Shown piece after piece: positions 23,117 through 34,023 of a stretch of 64,000 nt of DNA. Under the pieces are notes generated by a model, which was not told the origin of the DNA, ran no database searches, and saw nothing but the letters and a program-made list of their open reading frames with translations. The translations under genes were made by a program, and so were the position numbers. The first letter of the stretch is position 1. Each line of letters starts with the position of its first letter. Origin of the DNA: Portulaca oleracea (Eukaryota > Streptophyta > Magnoliopsida > Caryophyllales > Portulacaceae); NCBI GenBank assembly GCA_029582165.1, contig CM055877.1, positions 27,567,355-27,631,354 on the forward strand, given 5' to 3'.

Positions 23117-23258
23117 CAATTTATTAGGTGCACTCGGAGCACGCGCTCCGGATGGTATGATTGTTCACCACAAAGTTTAGATTGTTCACTCCTAGCTATT
23201 ACAATGATTGTTCACTTGTAAATATCTGGAGCATGCTCCAGGTGCATGCAATATATAT
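23117..23258. mobile_element. Small insertion with 13-bp direct flanks and palindromic ends
   Basis: Flanked by the exact 13-mer TGCTCGAATGGTG at 23104-23116 and 23259-23271. The inside carries near-inverted ends (GGTGCACTCGGAGC on the left; GCTCCAGGTGCATGC on the right), each containing a palindrome (GGAGCACGCGCTCC and GGAGCATGCTCC). It also carries three copies of GATTGTTCAC (near 23159, 23181 and 23215). There is no coding capacity. The class is not clear: a 13-bp duplication is long for a DNA transposon. Confidence 0.5.
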
Positions 23259-23271
23259 TGCTCGAATGGTG

Positions 23272-23913
23272 GTTCTTATTGTTTCATCCTAGTTCGGTAT
23301 AATGTGGTTATATTCTATACCCAACTTGGTAAGACTGTCCCATCCTTTTTATATATTTTTTTTTTGCTTTTAATTCTTGTTTAGTTGTAAATATTTAGGC
23401 TTAAGTGTTTTGTGGGTGATCCCATTTGGTATTGAAATTTGGCTTTGTAGTTGGAGCCATATCTGCTTGAGTCACTATCGTTTTTATGTGTTTTTAGGCG
23501 TTAGTTTTCTGTTTGTTCTTTCCCTGTTTTTCCTTTTTTCCTTTTTTTATTATTATGTATTCTTGTTTGATTTTATTTCCTTTCTTTTTGCCTCTTTTAT
23601 TTTTCTTTTTCTTTTTTGGTACGTAGTTATATAAATGTATTTGCTATGTTCCCCCTATTGTTTCTTTTAGTTTTGATCTTTATTTTGTTTTGTGAAAATT
23701 TTATTTTAATTTTTTTTTTCATTTTGAAACTCAAAGTTTTCTTTTGATTTTCTTTCCATTTTCATTTCTTTTTGTTTTATTCTTCTTGTTTTTGTGTTTT
23801 AGTGAAATTATTTCTTATTGAAGTAGTTTGCATGTATAATTGTGTAATTATGAGCTTTAATTAGCTTCTAAAATAAACAAATTTAAAAATTACATCATAT
23901 AAAAACAATTAAT
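23272..23913. other. T-rich intergenic DNA
   Basis: Strongly T-rich on the plus strand (especially 23340-23800) with no domain-bearing frame. The 85-codon ORF at 23377-23634 is a Phe/Leu-rich product of base composition. I see no gene or clear element here. Confidence 0.6.
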
Positions 23914-23927
23914 GACAAAATAAAATT
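23914..23927 (+). repeat. LINE B 5' target-site duplication
   Basis: GACAAAATAAAATT, repeated exactly at 29465-29478 right after the LINE A-tail. A 14-bp duplication is typical of target-primed reverse transcription. Confidence 0.9.
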
Positions 23928-24027
23928 AGTGGTGAGATATGAACTTGATATGATCCCCAGAAACCTACTTTCTCTCCGAGTGCGTTAGCCAAGTGAGAGT
24001 TCTTGCCCTAGGGTTTCTAGGTCTATC

Positions 24028-25252
24028 GTGAGTTTTCACGTCCGTTGTACCATTAATCCTGTCAATACAGGCTATGGAGAACACAGTGAGATCGACGAAG
24101 GCTCCGTCGTGAAAGGGTCAAGGAAATCGGCCGGTGATATTAGTGAAGAGAGAGAGAAGGAGGCGACAACATCAGATCATAGGAAGGAAAAAATTGTGGT
24201 CCAATGGGAAGATGACGATGAAAAAGGAGATGAACAAAATGCTCTGAATATATGCCTGGTGGAAAAACTCTTGACGATGCGAAAGTTCAACTCTTTAGCC
24301 TTCATGGGTACGATGGAAAAAATATGGAATCCAAAACATGGAATCGAAGGAAATAGGGACAAATTTGTTCCTTTTCCAGTTTTTTCATTGGAAGGATATG
24401 GAGAGGGTGGAGGAGGGAGCGCCATGGCTCTTCGAAAAAAGTGCGGTGGTGTTAGGAAGGGTGGCAAAGGGTTTACGTCCATCGGAGATGGAAGCAAGAT
24501 TATCATATGCGCCTTTCTGGGTGCAAATCTACGATCCACCTTTTGATGGAAAGAAACAGAAGAATATATGTGCCCTAGCAAACTCGATCAGAGCCTTTAT
24601 CAAGGTGGATGAAGAATGCAGTCGGGGGTGGACAAAAACCCTAAGATTCAAAACTCTGATGAATCTCAAAGAGTCGTTCCCAGATGAGATCAATGTGGAG
24701 AGGAAGGACAGATCTACAACAAGGTTGGTGGTGAAATATGAGAAATTACCGAATTTTTGCTATTATTGCAGAAGAATGGAGCACATTGAGAGAGATTGTT
24801 TAGAAAAGAAAGATGATGATGAAGAGGAGGGTGTAGTATATAGCTATGGAGAATGGCTCCGTGCCTCGCCATGGAGGCCAAGCAAACGATCACAATGGGA
24901 ACAAAAGGGGATCAGGGACGGGTGTGCTCGAAAACTAGTTTTCAAGCCGAAAACTGATGAAAAGGAAGGGAATGAAAAAGGGATAGAGGAAGTAGCAAAA
25001 AGCCTACAACAATGTAGCATGGAAGATAAGGGGAGGAAGAAAGGAGAAGAGAATATGGGTAAGGAAGTTGGAGGTGAAGTAGAGAAAGAGCAACATGCAT
25101 GTAGTATGGACATGCATGGTACTGTAGATAAAGGAGATAAGCAAAATCGACAAGAAGATGGGTCTACACAAATTGGAAAAAGGGCAGCGGAAGATGATAT
25201 GGGAGAGGAAGAACCAAGAATCAAAGTGCAAAAGTTGTGTGCACAGGTTTAA
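24028..25252 (+). pseudogene. LINE B ORF1 (nucleic-acid-binding, CCHC)
   Basis: Starts MSFHVRCTIN with a charged N-terminus, then ALNICLVEKLLTMRKFN. A frameshift near 24340 moves to the frame with LFLFQFFHWKDMERVEEGAP, PFWVQIYDPPFD and the knuckle CYYCRRMEHIERDC (C-x2-C-x4-H-x4-C, complete). This is the DUF4283 plus zf-CCHC layout of plant LINE ORF1. YGEWLRASPWRPSKR follows, and the tail is Lys/Glu-rich. The protein coats LINE RNA. ORF2 starts about 55 bp after its stop. The frameshift is the only obvious lesion. Confidence 0.85.
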
Positions 25253-25308
25253 CTTGATGAGAATGACTCTGATGAGGCCGGTGCTGTCACACAGCCCCGC
25301 CGAATGCC

Positions 25309-26358
25309 ATGAATTGCTTAGCTCTCAACTGCCGCGGGATTGGGAATCCGCGAGCAGTCAATGCTTTAAAGGGCATTGTTAGAGAGGAAGATCCTGACGT
25401 CGTTTTCTTATCGGAAACGAAATTGAAAACTGGGGAAATGGAGAACATTAGGAGATGGCTAAGATATGGAAACAAGATTCTTGTTGACTGTATAGGGGAA
25501 GGAAGGGGGAGAAGTGGAGGCCTTGCTCTTCTCTGGAAGTCATCTCTTAACTTGGAGCTTCAATCATATTCACACCATCACATCGACATGTGTAATGTGA
25601 ATCAAGAAGGTGGGGTCCTTTGGAGAATTACTGGAATATATGGCTACTCAAATGACGATGAAAAGGATAAAACATGGGATCTTCTGAATAGTCTTAGAGG
25701 AAACCAAACCCCATGGTTATGTTTTGGTGACTTTAATGCAATTCTGAGAGAGGATAAGAAGAAAGGAGGAAATGGGGTGAATAAGAGATTGATGCAAAAC
25801 TTTTAGGAGACGATGACATACTGTGGATTGATGGATTTGGGGTTTGAGGGCCACAAGTTTACATGGACAAACAATCAAGGGGGCGAAATGAACATCCAGG
25901 AGAGGTTAGATCGCTTCTTAGCAAATAGTGGTTGGCTGAATCTGTTTAAGTGGCACTCCGTTAAACATCTGGCAAAAAGAAGATCGGACCACTTGCCGAT
26001 TATAATGAGATGCAGACGGGAAAATCCAATACATCAAAGAGTGGAGCAAACTTATCAGAGACCATGCCGGTTCGAAAAAGCATGGATGATGGAAGGAGAT
26101 TTCGAAAAAGAGGTGAAGGATTTATGGGAGCTGAATAGATATGAGAAAGATGGAATGAAGCTCTTAAATTGCTGTAAGAGTTTGAAGGAAAAATTCGGGA
26201 GACAGACAAGTGCGATTAACAAGAAGACCAAACAAAAAAGGGAGGAAATAGAGAAGTTGCAAGCCCAGGAGCAGGAGGAGGAAACCATCAATGCTATTAG
26301 AAGACTGAACAGGGAAATTGAGGATCTGGAGGAAAAGGAAGAAATAATGTGGTTTTAA
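25309..26358 (+). pseudogene. LINE B ORF2 N-terminus: APE-type endonuclease
   Basis: Starts MNCLALNCRGIGNPRAVNAL (Asn of the LNCRG motif). Then come FLSETKL (catalytic Glu), LCFGDFNAIL (Asp/Asn), KFTWTNNQGG and RRSDHLPI (Asp-His). All endonuclease motifs are intact. Premature stops at 25804-25806 (TAG) and 26356-26358 (TAA) lie in the same frame as what follows. A Lys/Glu-rich coiled-coil-like segment (about 26150-26350) links the domain to RT. Confidence 0.88.
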
Positions 26359-27956
26359 AGGAGTAGGCATGATTGGTACAAAGATGGAGACAAAAATACT
26401 GCTTTCTTCCATCAAAAAGCAACTTTCAGAGAGAGAAGAAATAAGATCAATCAGCTACAGAATCAAGATGGGGAATGGTGTTACAAGGAGGAGGAGTTCA
26501 GAAGTATATTTGTGCAATACTTCCAGGAACTCTTGAGCTCGCATCAACTGGGTAATCTTGAAGAAATTGATGCAGTGATAGAGCCATGTATTTCAGAAGA
26601 AATGAACAGAAGACTGATCCAACCTTTCAATAGGGAGGAAATATATCATGCGCTGCTACAGATGCACCCAACTAAATCCCCCGGTCCAGATGGTATGCCA
26701 TCTCTTTTCTTACAATCTTTTTGGCACATTATTGGTGATGATGTAACTAGAATTATTTTGGACATTCTGAATAATAGGGCAAAAGTGGATGAATTCAATC
26801 AAACATATATAGCCCTAATCCCGAAACTGAAAACGGTTAATAGTCCGAAAGAGTTTAGGCCTATTAGTTTGTGCAACACCATTTATAAAATCGTTTCCAA
26901 GGCAATTGTTAATAGGCTCAAAAACATTCTACCGGAAATCATCCACAAGGCCCAAAGTGCTTTTATTCCGGGGCGCCTGATCACTGACAATGTGCTTATT
27001 GCTTTTGAGCATTTCCATTTTCTGAAGAAGAGGAAAAGAGGGGGTAGAAAGGGTTTTATGGCGTTAAAACTTGATATGACCAAAGCATATGACCGGGTAG
27101 AATGGGATTTCCTTGATCGTTTGTTGAGAAGAATGGGGTTCCATGGAAAATGGGTAGACTTGATTATGAGATGTATTACATCTGTATCCTTTGCTGTACT
27201 TGTGAATGGTAAACCCACGACATGGTTCAAACCTCAGAGAGGGCTTCGTCAAGGTGACCCATTATCACCTTACCATTTTATTTTGTGCTCGGAATTCTTA
27301 TCGAGGTTGATTGTGGATGCAAAGAGGAGACAGACAATACACGGCGTCAAAATCTGTAATGGAGCTCCGACTGTATCTCACCTCTTTTTTGCAGATGACA
27401 ACTTATTATTCACAAGAGCAACAATAGAAGAGATGGAGGAGGTGGGCAGAATCCTTCGTAAATATAAGCACCTTTCTGGGCAGATGGTGAATATGGAAAA
27501 ATTGGAAGCCTCTTTTAGCCGAAATGTGAGCGACGAAATGCAACAAATGCTCCGAGAGAGATTACAGTTTAAGGTTGTTGAGGCACCACAACGCTATCTG
27601 GGTCTTCCTACAATTATTGGAAGATCAAAGAAAGCTATATTCCAATCCATCATCGACAGAGCCTAGAAAAAATTGAAAGGTTGGAAAGAGAGAACACTCT
27701 CACGAGCGGGAAGAGGAGTGCTGATTAAGGCGGTGATTCAAGCGATCCCAAACTACATGATGCAATGCTTCGAGATTTCAAAAACTGTTTGCGAGGAACT
27801 AGAAAAACTATGTAGACGGTTTTGGTGGGGGATGAAAGAGGAGGGCCAAAGCTTGATGTGGATTCCGTGGGATCGGCTTTGCAGTACCAAGAAGAGTGGA
27901 GGGATGGGATTTCGGTGAATGCATAATTTCAACTTGGCCCTTTTAGCAAAACAAGG
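26359..27956 (+). pseudogene. LINE B ORF2 reverse transcriptase
   Basis: Contains WYKDGDKNTAFFH, TKSPGPDGMPSLFLQSFWH, TYIALIPKLK, EFRPISLCNTIYKIVSKAI, AQSAFIPGRLITDN, ALKLDMTKAYDRVEWDFL, GLRQGDPLSPYHF, the catalytic LFFADDNLLF and QRYLGLPTIIGRSK. The order and spacing are those of a complete non-LTR RT. In-frame stops fall at 27664-27666 (TAG) and 27916-27918 (TGA). A frameshift follows near 27956. Confidence 0.92.
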
Positions 27957-28650
27957 GTGGAAATTGTATCTAATCCACATACACTTGCAGCTCGGGTAAT
28001 AAAAGCCAGATATTACCCAAAAACCTCTTTTTGGGAGGCAACTGTGGGTAACCAACCAAGCTTTACATGGAGAAGTATCTTGAAAGGAAGATACCTCTTG
28101 CAAGAAGGAACAAGTTGGACGGTGGGCAATGGTAAACCGATTCGCATATAGAAGGATAAATGGCTGTTGAAATCGCACACAAAACGGATTGCCACTGAGC
28201 CGCAAATTCTACCGGAAAATGGTACGGTGGCTAAATTAATCAACCAAGAGAGCAGACACTGAGATGAAGCGCAAATTAGACAGATTTTCAGCATAGAACA
28301 AGCGGAGGAGATCCTTCAAATTCCTCTGTCCAATTTCGAAGAGGATGATTCACTGCAGTGGATTAATTCTGAAAAATGGGGAATTTGAAGTAAAAAGTGC
28401 CTACATCCTGGCACAACAGATTGAAAATCGCAAGCACGCAAACGACAATCCGGGACCATCATCCGATGGGATAGATTTTGGAAAGCAAAAGCTCTTCCAA
28501 GAGCGATGGACTTTGTGTGGCGAGTAGCTCAGGATGGAATTCCAACAAGGGTGAATCTTGTGATGAAAGGGATGGATGTGGATGTTGTTTGTCCAATGTG
28601 TGGAGATGCATATGAAACTACCACACATCTTCTACTTGACTGTAATGTGG
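27957..28650 (+). pseudogene. LINE B ORF2 RT tail and zinc-binding region
   Basis: Reads LAARVIKARYYP and PSFTWRSILKGR, then stops at 28149-28151 (TAG) and 28260-28262 (TGA). A frame change gives NGEFEVKSAYILAQQ (28370-28450), and the frame returns for FVWRVAQDGIPTRVNL and CPMCGDAYETTTHLLLDCNVA. This is the zf-RVT zinc-binding pattern (CxxC...HxxxxC) between RT and RNase H in plant LINEs. Confidence 0.8.
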
Positions 28651-29432
28651 CGGCTGAAGTGTGGGTGAAGAGTCTTTTGCGAATTGAAACCTTCAATCGA
28701 AGAACGAAAGACCTAGGAGGGTGGTGCCATAAGGTTTTTGAAGCTACAAATGAAGAGGTTAGAGGCCTATTCATACATCTAATGTGGCAGATCTGGAATG
28801 CTCGTAACAAATGGAGCTTCAACCGGAAAAGATGGTCAGTGAATCAGATCATCCAAACGGCCATGGATGGATGGAACAACACTTTGAGAAGAGAGGATAG
28901 CAAGAAAAGGTATGGTCTGACAGAACACCAACCTGAACATTGGCAGCCTCCAGAACCACATTTCGTCAAAATCAATGTTGATGCATCTCTCAAAACTCCA
29001 CACTACCGTTCCCTTGGAGCGGTGCTGCGAGATAGGGAAGGACGGTGCTTGGCCATTGCTTGTACCGAAATTAAAGCCGACTGGGAGGTGGAATTTGCTG
29101 AGGCAGCCGCGGCGAGATTTGGAATCCAAATAGCAAGCTCGTTGGGAGTGAGAAAAGGGGTGTTGAAAATGGATTCCCAGAATGTGATAAACTGCTTGAA
29201 GAAGAAACAAACAAAAAGTGGCTTGGTTGGTATGCAGACTAGGGATTGTTTTAAATGCAGTAATGGTTTTGATGTTTTGCTTTTTTCTTTTGTCAAGAGA
29301 CAACTAAATAAAGCAGCTCATGAGGCTGCTAAAACAGATGTAGGTTGTAATCACACAAAAGTGTGGATTGATGGGGGTCCTGGTAACGTCTTGATGGCGA
29401 TTCAGGAAGACAATACCCTCCTTAATGAATGA
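28651..29432 (+). pseudogene. LINE B ORF2 C-terminal RNase H
   Basis: The open frame 28506-29432 continues through MWQIWNARNKWSF into the RNase H fold. It has VKINVDASLKTP (first Asp), EFAEAAAARFGI (Glu), VLKMDSQNVI (Asp) and LNKAAHEAAKTD, where the last acidic position would normally read V-A-H-x-L-A. The natural stop is at 29430-29432, followed by a short 3' UTR and the A-tail. RNase H removes the RNA strand during second-strand synthesis. Confidence 0.85.
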
Positions 29433-29464
29433 TTTGGCGATTGCCTTTTGTTCTAAAAAAAAAA

Positions 29465-29478
29465 GACAAAATAAAATT
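29465..29478 (+). repeat. LINE B 3' target-site duplication
   Basis: Exact copy of 23914-23927 (GACAAAATAAAATT) directly after the LINE A-run. Confidence 0.9.
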
Positions 29479-30600
29479 TGGCACCTCCAATTATTATTTT
29501 CTGACTTTGCCCTTGGATAATAATAATCCAAAATTTAAAAATATATGACAATTGTCCCAATTTCGAAAAGTTGCATTTTTAGGGACCACCATCGAACGCA
29601 TACCATAAATATTGAATATGTTGACTTGCGTTTGCTTCCAAACTTAACACAACACTTCTCTGCGAGTTTCAGAGAATTTACAAATTAAACTTTGTCTCAA
29701 TTTTTTTATTTATAATATTTATCATTTCCCCCTTTTATTTCTTAAAAAACAATAATAATTGTTTGGATTCTCGTAAAAAATCTAAAAATACTTTTAGTAA
29801 CTACACTTTATAACCTTTCTTGAGACAAGAATGAATAAAAGTTGAAAATTCTAAAAATTAAAAAAAAAACCCAAAAAAAAATATGGAGTTTGTTTTGATG
29901 CCAAAATAAATAAATAAATTATCGAAATTTGGGATCACTGACATGCATTTTTAAAATAATGATTATTATTATCTAATCGCGTAAAAGTAGGAGTTAAAAT
30001 AATCCATTTTTCATAAATTTGCCTATCTTCTTTTTACTTTATGTAGGAGGAAGTAGTTTTATCAGGGAAGGACAAGCCAACCTGATCAATTGACTTATGT
30101 TTTGAATAAAAGATAGTTAATTTTTTTAGCACGCAAGGACAAGCCAACCTCATCAATTGGCTTGGTTTTTTCAATCAAAGATAGTACATTTGTTTGCATA
30201 AATGTCAAATTGGCTTTCACATTGATTTTAACTCAATCGAAGTTGTTGAAAACATGGTCAGCTTGATGATTTATCACTTATCACAGACGTTAACCTAAAT
30301 TCATTTACTTTATGTTGAAGGTGCTTGAATATTGTCATGTTTTCTTATCTAGTGGTACTTTTAACCTCGTTATTTTGCTATGTGACTATTCTTCCCTCCA
30401 CCAACATTATATATATTTAGGCAAAATATATAATATATCCCCATATATGAATATGTACATGACTATCCACACACACATATATACATGGGTTTATCCCCAT
30501 ATAGTCTAGGGTGACCATAGCCACTCCAAATGTATTTATTTTTCAATTTAATTAGTATAAAGTTGGATGAAAAATGGACTGTATATATATATATATATTA
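29479..30600. other. AT-rich intergenic DNA with a short imperfect tandem repeat
   Basis: No gene seen. At 30067-30184 a unit of about 50-70 bp beginning GGACAAGCCAACC and ending AAAGATAGT occurs twice with small changes. A TA/TG microsatellite lies at 30583-30612. Confidence 0.5.
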
Positions 30601-30639
30601 GTGTGTGTGTGTATATTCTCTATCAGGAGAATTGACTGT

Positions 30640-31130
30640 GAGCCTAAGATTTATACCCCCAAAATCTTTTGATGGTTGTTTATGTGCTGAACTTAATGAA
30701 GATGATTTGGTCAGGAGAATTGGGGTTATTATGTTATGTGTCGCATTGCAATAAGATGATATGAATGATTTTATCATATCCGTCTGGAAGGAAATTGAAC
30801 ATATGTTTGTTGACTGTGAGTTGGCGAAGCATATCATAAGTCATTTTGGTAATCTGCTGGGAATTAGGGGCACTTTCAGCTCTTTGGACCATTGGTTACT
30901 GAATTGGAAGAACATGAAGAAGCCAAGACAGATAAAAAAATTGGTTGCTGCTGTTATTACTTCTAGTATTGCTGTGATATGGGAGTGTAGGAATTATACC
31001 AGATTCCCTATGAGGCAGAAGAGATTGTCGAGTGAGAAAGCCATTTTGAAGATCAAGAACACAATTTTGCATAGGTTACTTCATATTCTAAGAAAAGTGA
31101 TAAATATACAAGTTGTATAGATGTTTTACT
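30640..31130 (+). pseudogene. LINE ORF2 zinc-binding/tail remnant 1
   Basis: The frame at 30761-31120 reads IEHMFVDCELAKHI (the HxFxxC end of the zf-RVT zinc-binding domain), then LLNWKNMKKPRQIKKL and IAVIWECRNYTRF. This is the stretch between the zinc ligands and the C-terminus of plant LINE ORF2. Upstream, 30640-30760 is less certain. No RT is present, so this is a 3' scrap of a LINE, probably 5'-truncated on insertion. Confidence 0.55.
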
Positions 31131-31224
31131 TAGGTAGCGTGCTACTGTTGTTCTGTGACTCTTGTTTGGTGCTTTGGCTTTGATGAATGAAGGAGTTGAT
31201 TTTGGCCATATATATATATATATA

Positions 31225-31440
31225 TATATCCATGACATCCAGTGTCTAATTTGGGGAGTGTACGGTGCTGTAGTTTACCACATTTGGAAAGAAAGGAATA
31301 ACATTGTCCATGGTAAACCCAGGAGAGACACAAGCGTAATTATCCGGCAAATCAAGGAAGACATCCATGCAAGGGTCATCAGAATAGCAAATACAGGGAA
31401 AAGATACAAAAACTGTGTTAATATAGTTATGAGTATCTGA
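31225..31440 (+). pseudogene. LINE ORF2 C-terminal remnant 2 with AT-repeat tail
   Basis: Reads YGAVVYHIWKERNNIVHG and IIRQIKEDIHARVI to a stop at 31438-31440. VYHIWxERN is the hallmark near the C-terminus of L1-type ORF2 that lacks RNase H. About 70 bp of 3' UTR follow, then a long (TA)n tract. Confidence 0.6.
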
Positions 31441-31512
31441 CCCTTTCTTGTTGTTGGTTTGTATTCGTTTGTTTGATGGTTTTAATATAAATATAGCCTT
31501 GCTTTTCGGTTG

Positions 31513-31513
<1 letters not shown>

Positions 31514-31604
<91 letters not shown>
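31514..31604. repeat. (TA)n microsatellite, about 90 bp
   Basis: Almost pure TA dinucleotides with one TTT interruption near 31592. It lies directly after the LINE remnant 3' UTR. Confidence 0.95.
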
Positions 31605-31636
31605 GAATAATTTATAGTGGTGATGATTAGAAAAAT

Positions 31637-32031
31637 GGGAAATTGAAATTAAATAAACAAACTTTTAAGGGTGCTTTGATATAATGAACCAACCTTGAAC
31701 ATTAATATTAGACAAACTGACCTTAATATGTTGTTTTTTTCCAGCAAACCGCCACTGAGTCAAACTCGTCGGAAGTGTGATGTGGCAGTGGCAGAAGCTT
31801 ACATGGAGGGTGTTTTAGCAAAAAAAAAAAAAAAGGAACATTAATATTAGTGACTATGAGAAGCTTCCGCCAGTAAGCTTCCGCCACGTCACACTTCCGA
31901 CGAGTTTGATTCGGTGGGGGTTTGCTGGAAAAAACAACCTATAAAGGTCAGTTTGTCTAATATTAATGCTCAATGTTGGTTTGTTATATTAAAGCACCCG
32001 CAAAGGTTGGTTTATTTAATTCCAATTTCCC
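31637..32031. mobile_element. MULE-type foldback MITE (395 bp)
   Basis: Long inverted arms (about 31637-31800 and 31865-32031) cover most of the element, starting GGGAAATTG and ending CAATTTCCC. The flanks are 9-bp near-duplicates, TAGAAAAAT (31628-31636) and TTGAAAAAT (32032-32040), with one mismatch. Long TIRs with 9-bp target duplications are the hallmark of Mutator-like elements. There is no coding capacity; the transcript would fold into a long hairpin. Confidence 0.78.
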
Positions 32032-33050
32032 TTGAAAAATTAAGTTTATCAATCTCTATTGAGTTTTATTTCAAATTTACTATTACATACATTCAATCTA
32101 AATCCAATCAGGTTGTTCAAGTTATTAATATAGCCAAAAAGGTAAGATAATTTCCAACTTTTGGCAATTACGGTAATTCCCGTGATGTGTACCGTACATG
32201 TGGCATGATCGAATCTCATACGTCGATTTTATTTATTTTCAAAAATATTAAATTTTGATTTTTAAATTGTGAAAATTATGTACAATTAATTAAAAATTAA
32301 TTTTTTCAAGGACTTATTTGTTAACTATGAACTAATCTATAATATCTTATTTCAATAATTTTACGTTATTTATTTTCTAGAGTAATTTTATAATAATTAT
32401 TAATCCAATCTTATAAAAATATTATTTTTATGGATTAAACTATCATTTGAATTTATTTTATTTCATGACCATAACAATTATGGATAAATACTTTAATTTT
32501 ATTTTTCATCTCAAGAAGGATGCTTGTTTTTTTTTGAAAAAAAATGTTACGGCAACAACTACGTGACAATTAAATTTTCTTATTATTTTACATTATATAT
32601 TACGTGGATTTTAACCTCTTATTCAACTTTTTAATATATACTTATTCCAATTTCTTATTCTTATTTTGGTAGCTTGCATATAATTTGAACTTTTTTTATT
32701 GTCAAAAGTATATATAGTAGTTTCAATCAAAAAAATTTATTTTCTAAGATAGTTATTAAAAAGAATACGAAATAATATTTTTCATGAAAATTTTATTTTA
32801 GTATCTATTATTATATTTTATTTCTAAGGTTTTAGTGATAATATTATAATAGTAAATTAATGAAAGGAAAAATAAAAATTGCTCTAGTTTTGTATTAGAT
32901 ATTTGTAATTTATGTAGGTATGACTTTATGTATTTCTTTTTCTTTTTTGAAAAATTTAAAATGTTCTAATTTTGTATGCATTAAATATTGGTAACTTATG
33001 AATGACTTTAGGTATTTCTTTTTCATTTTTATTAATATTGTACTTATGTT

Positions 33051-34023
33051 CTAAATTATTTCTTTTAGGTTTAGATTTTCCTTATGAGTTAGGAGCTTGT
33101 GTTTTAATATATTTAATAGATTATGATGGATAGCGGATGAAAAGATTGCAACAAATTCGCCGACCTCCATTGTTTCCGGTGACCTTTCGTCGGAGATACA
33201 AGTCATACAACTACTGCGAGAAATATTCCCGTGGCCAAGTCTCCCTCGCTCGGATGCAATCCCGAGATCAGCCACTCCTGATTTGCTACCCTCGCCGCAT
33301 CCAAAACCGATTGTGGAAAAAAATTGAAATGAAATCGCACTCTGCATGGCAGGTGTTTGAGAACATCGTTGTTCTTTAGCACTGCTTGTGACATCCGGTC
33401 GTTCGGAAATTGGTAATGGAAAACTAGTCAGGAACGGCGGTGAGTAGGGGTGTCCAAAACCGGTTAACTGCAATTTTTGGTTAATTGCATATGCGGTTAA
33501 CCGCATTTGTGGTTTATGAATTTTATAAACCTAAACCTAAACCGCTTTATGCGGTTAGCCGGTTTGCGGTTAACTGCCTTTGGAAACTAGAAACCAAAAC
33601 CGCATTGATAACATGGTTAACCGCTTTCGGGTTCGGTTTGCAGTTAACAGTCGGTTCCTAAAAATTTTAAGTAGCAAGTAAGGAAGAAAAATTAACATTT
33701 TGCTTTAAATTTCAAATTTTACACCTAATTTAATCAAGATTGGTTAACCGTTTCACAAAAATGCAAAACTGAAACCGTTTATATCGGTTTGGTTAACCTA
33801 AACAGCAATTTTCAAAAAATCCAAATGGTTAACCGCTTTTACCAGTTTGGTTTTTACGGTTTGGTTTTTGGTTTAGGTTTTTGTTGGACACCTCTAGTGG
33901 TGAGAAGTCGTGCTGCGTCAAACGGCGGAGGCGATTACCAGAGGCATCGTCAATCGTGGAAGGCAGAAGGGTTTTGAAACTTAAATTCCAAGGTATGTTG
34001 TATACAATATCAAAATATTGCAA
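33051..34023 (-). pseudogene. Open frame inside the long-TIR element, split by a MITE
   Basis: The minus frame 33506-33051 reads through SPPFLTSFPLPISERPD, MQSAISFQFFSTIGFG and SCMTCISDERSPETMEVGE. On the far side of the MITE, 34023-33905 reads TLLPSTIDDASGNRLRRLTQHD. Removing the 460 bp of MITE plus one duplication copy puts both parts in one frame, open for roughly 170 codons. No ATG start or domain was recognised. It could be a captured exon or chance openness in GC-richer DNA. Confidence 0.3.
33445..33896. mobile_element. hAT-type MITE (452 bp)
   Basis: Ends TAGGGGTGTCC and GGACACCTCTA, flanked by 8-bp repeats GCGGTGAG (33437-33444) and GTGGTGAG (33897-33904; one mismatch). The inside is built from many copies of GGTTAACCG-like and GGTTTGGTTT motifs. 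The 8-bp duplication and the TAGRGGTGTCC end indicate the hAT superfamily. It is nested in the long-TIR element. Confidence 0.82.

Larger units (their letters stand above)
23928..29464 (+). mobile_element. End-to-end L1-type LINE B, 5.5 kb, plus strand
   Basis: Bounded by exact 14-bp target duplications and ending in a short A-run (29455-29464). It has a short 5' leader, ORF1 (24028-25252) with a CCHC knuckle, and ORF2 (25309-29432) with endonuclease, RT, zinc-binding region and RNase H. That is the full plant L1 order, with both ends preserved. Six stops and at least three frameshifts in ORF2, plus one frameshift in ORF1, make it inactive. The perfect duplication and the still-readable protein suggest a fairly young insertion. 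Confidence 0.93.

Noticed and set aside
24844..25224. 126-codon Ser/Pro/Cys-rich minus-strand ORF
   Set aside because: Antisense shadow of the Lys/Glu-rich tail of LINE B ORF1.
31841..31911. CRISPR-like short direct repeats in AT-rich DNA
   Set aside because: They are the inner parts of a foldback MITE; there are no regular spacers and the genome is a plant's.
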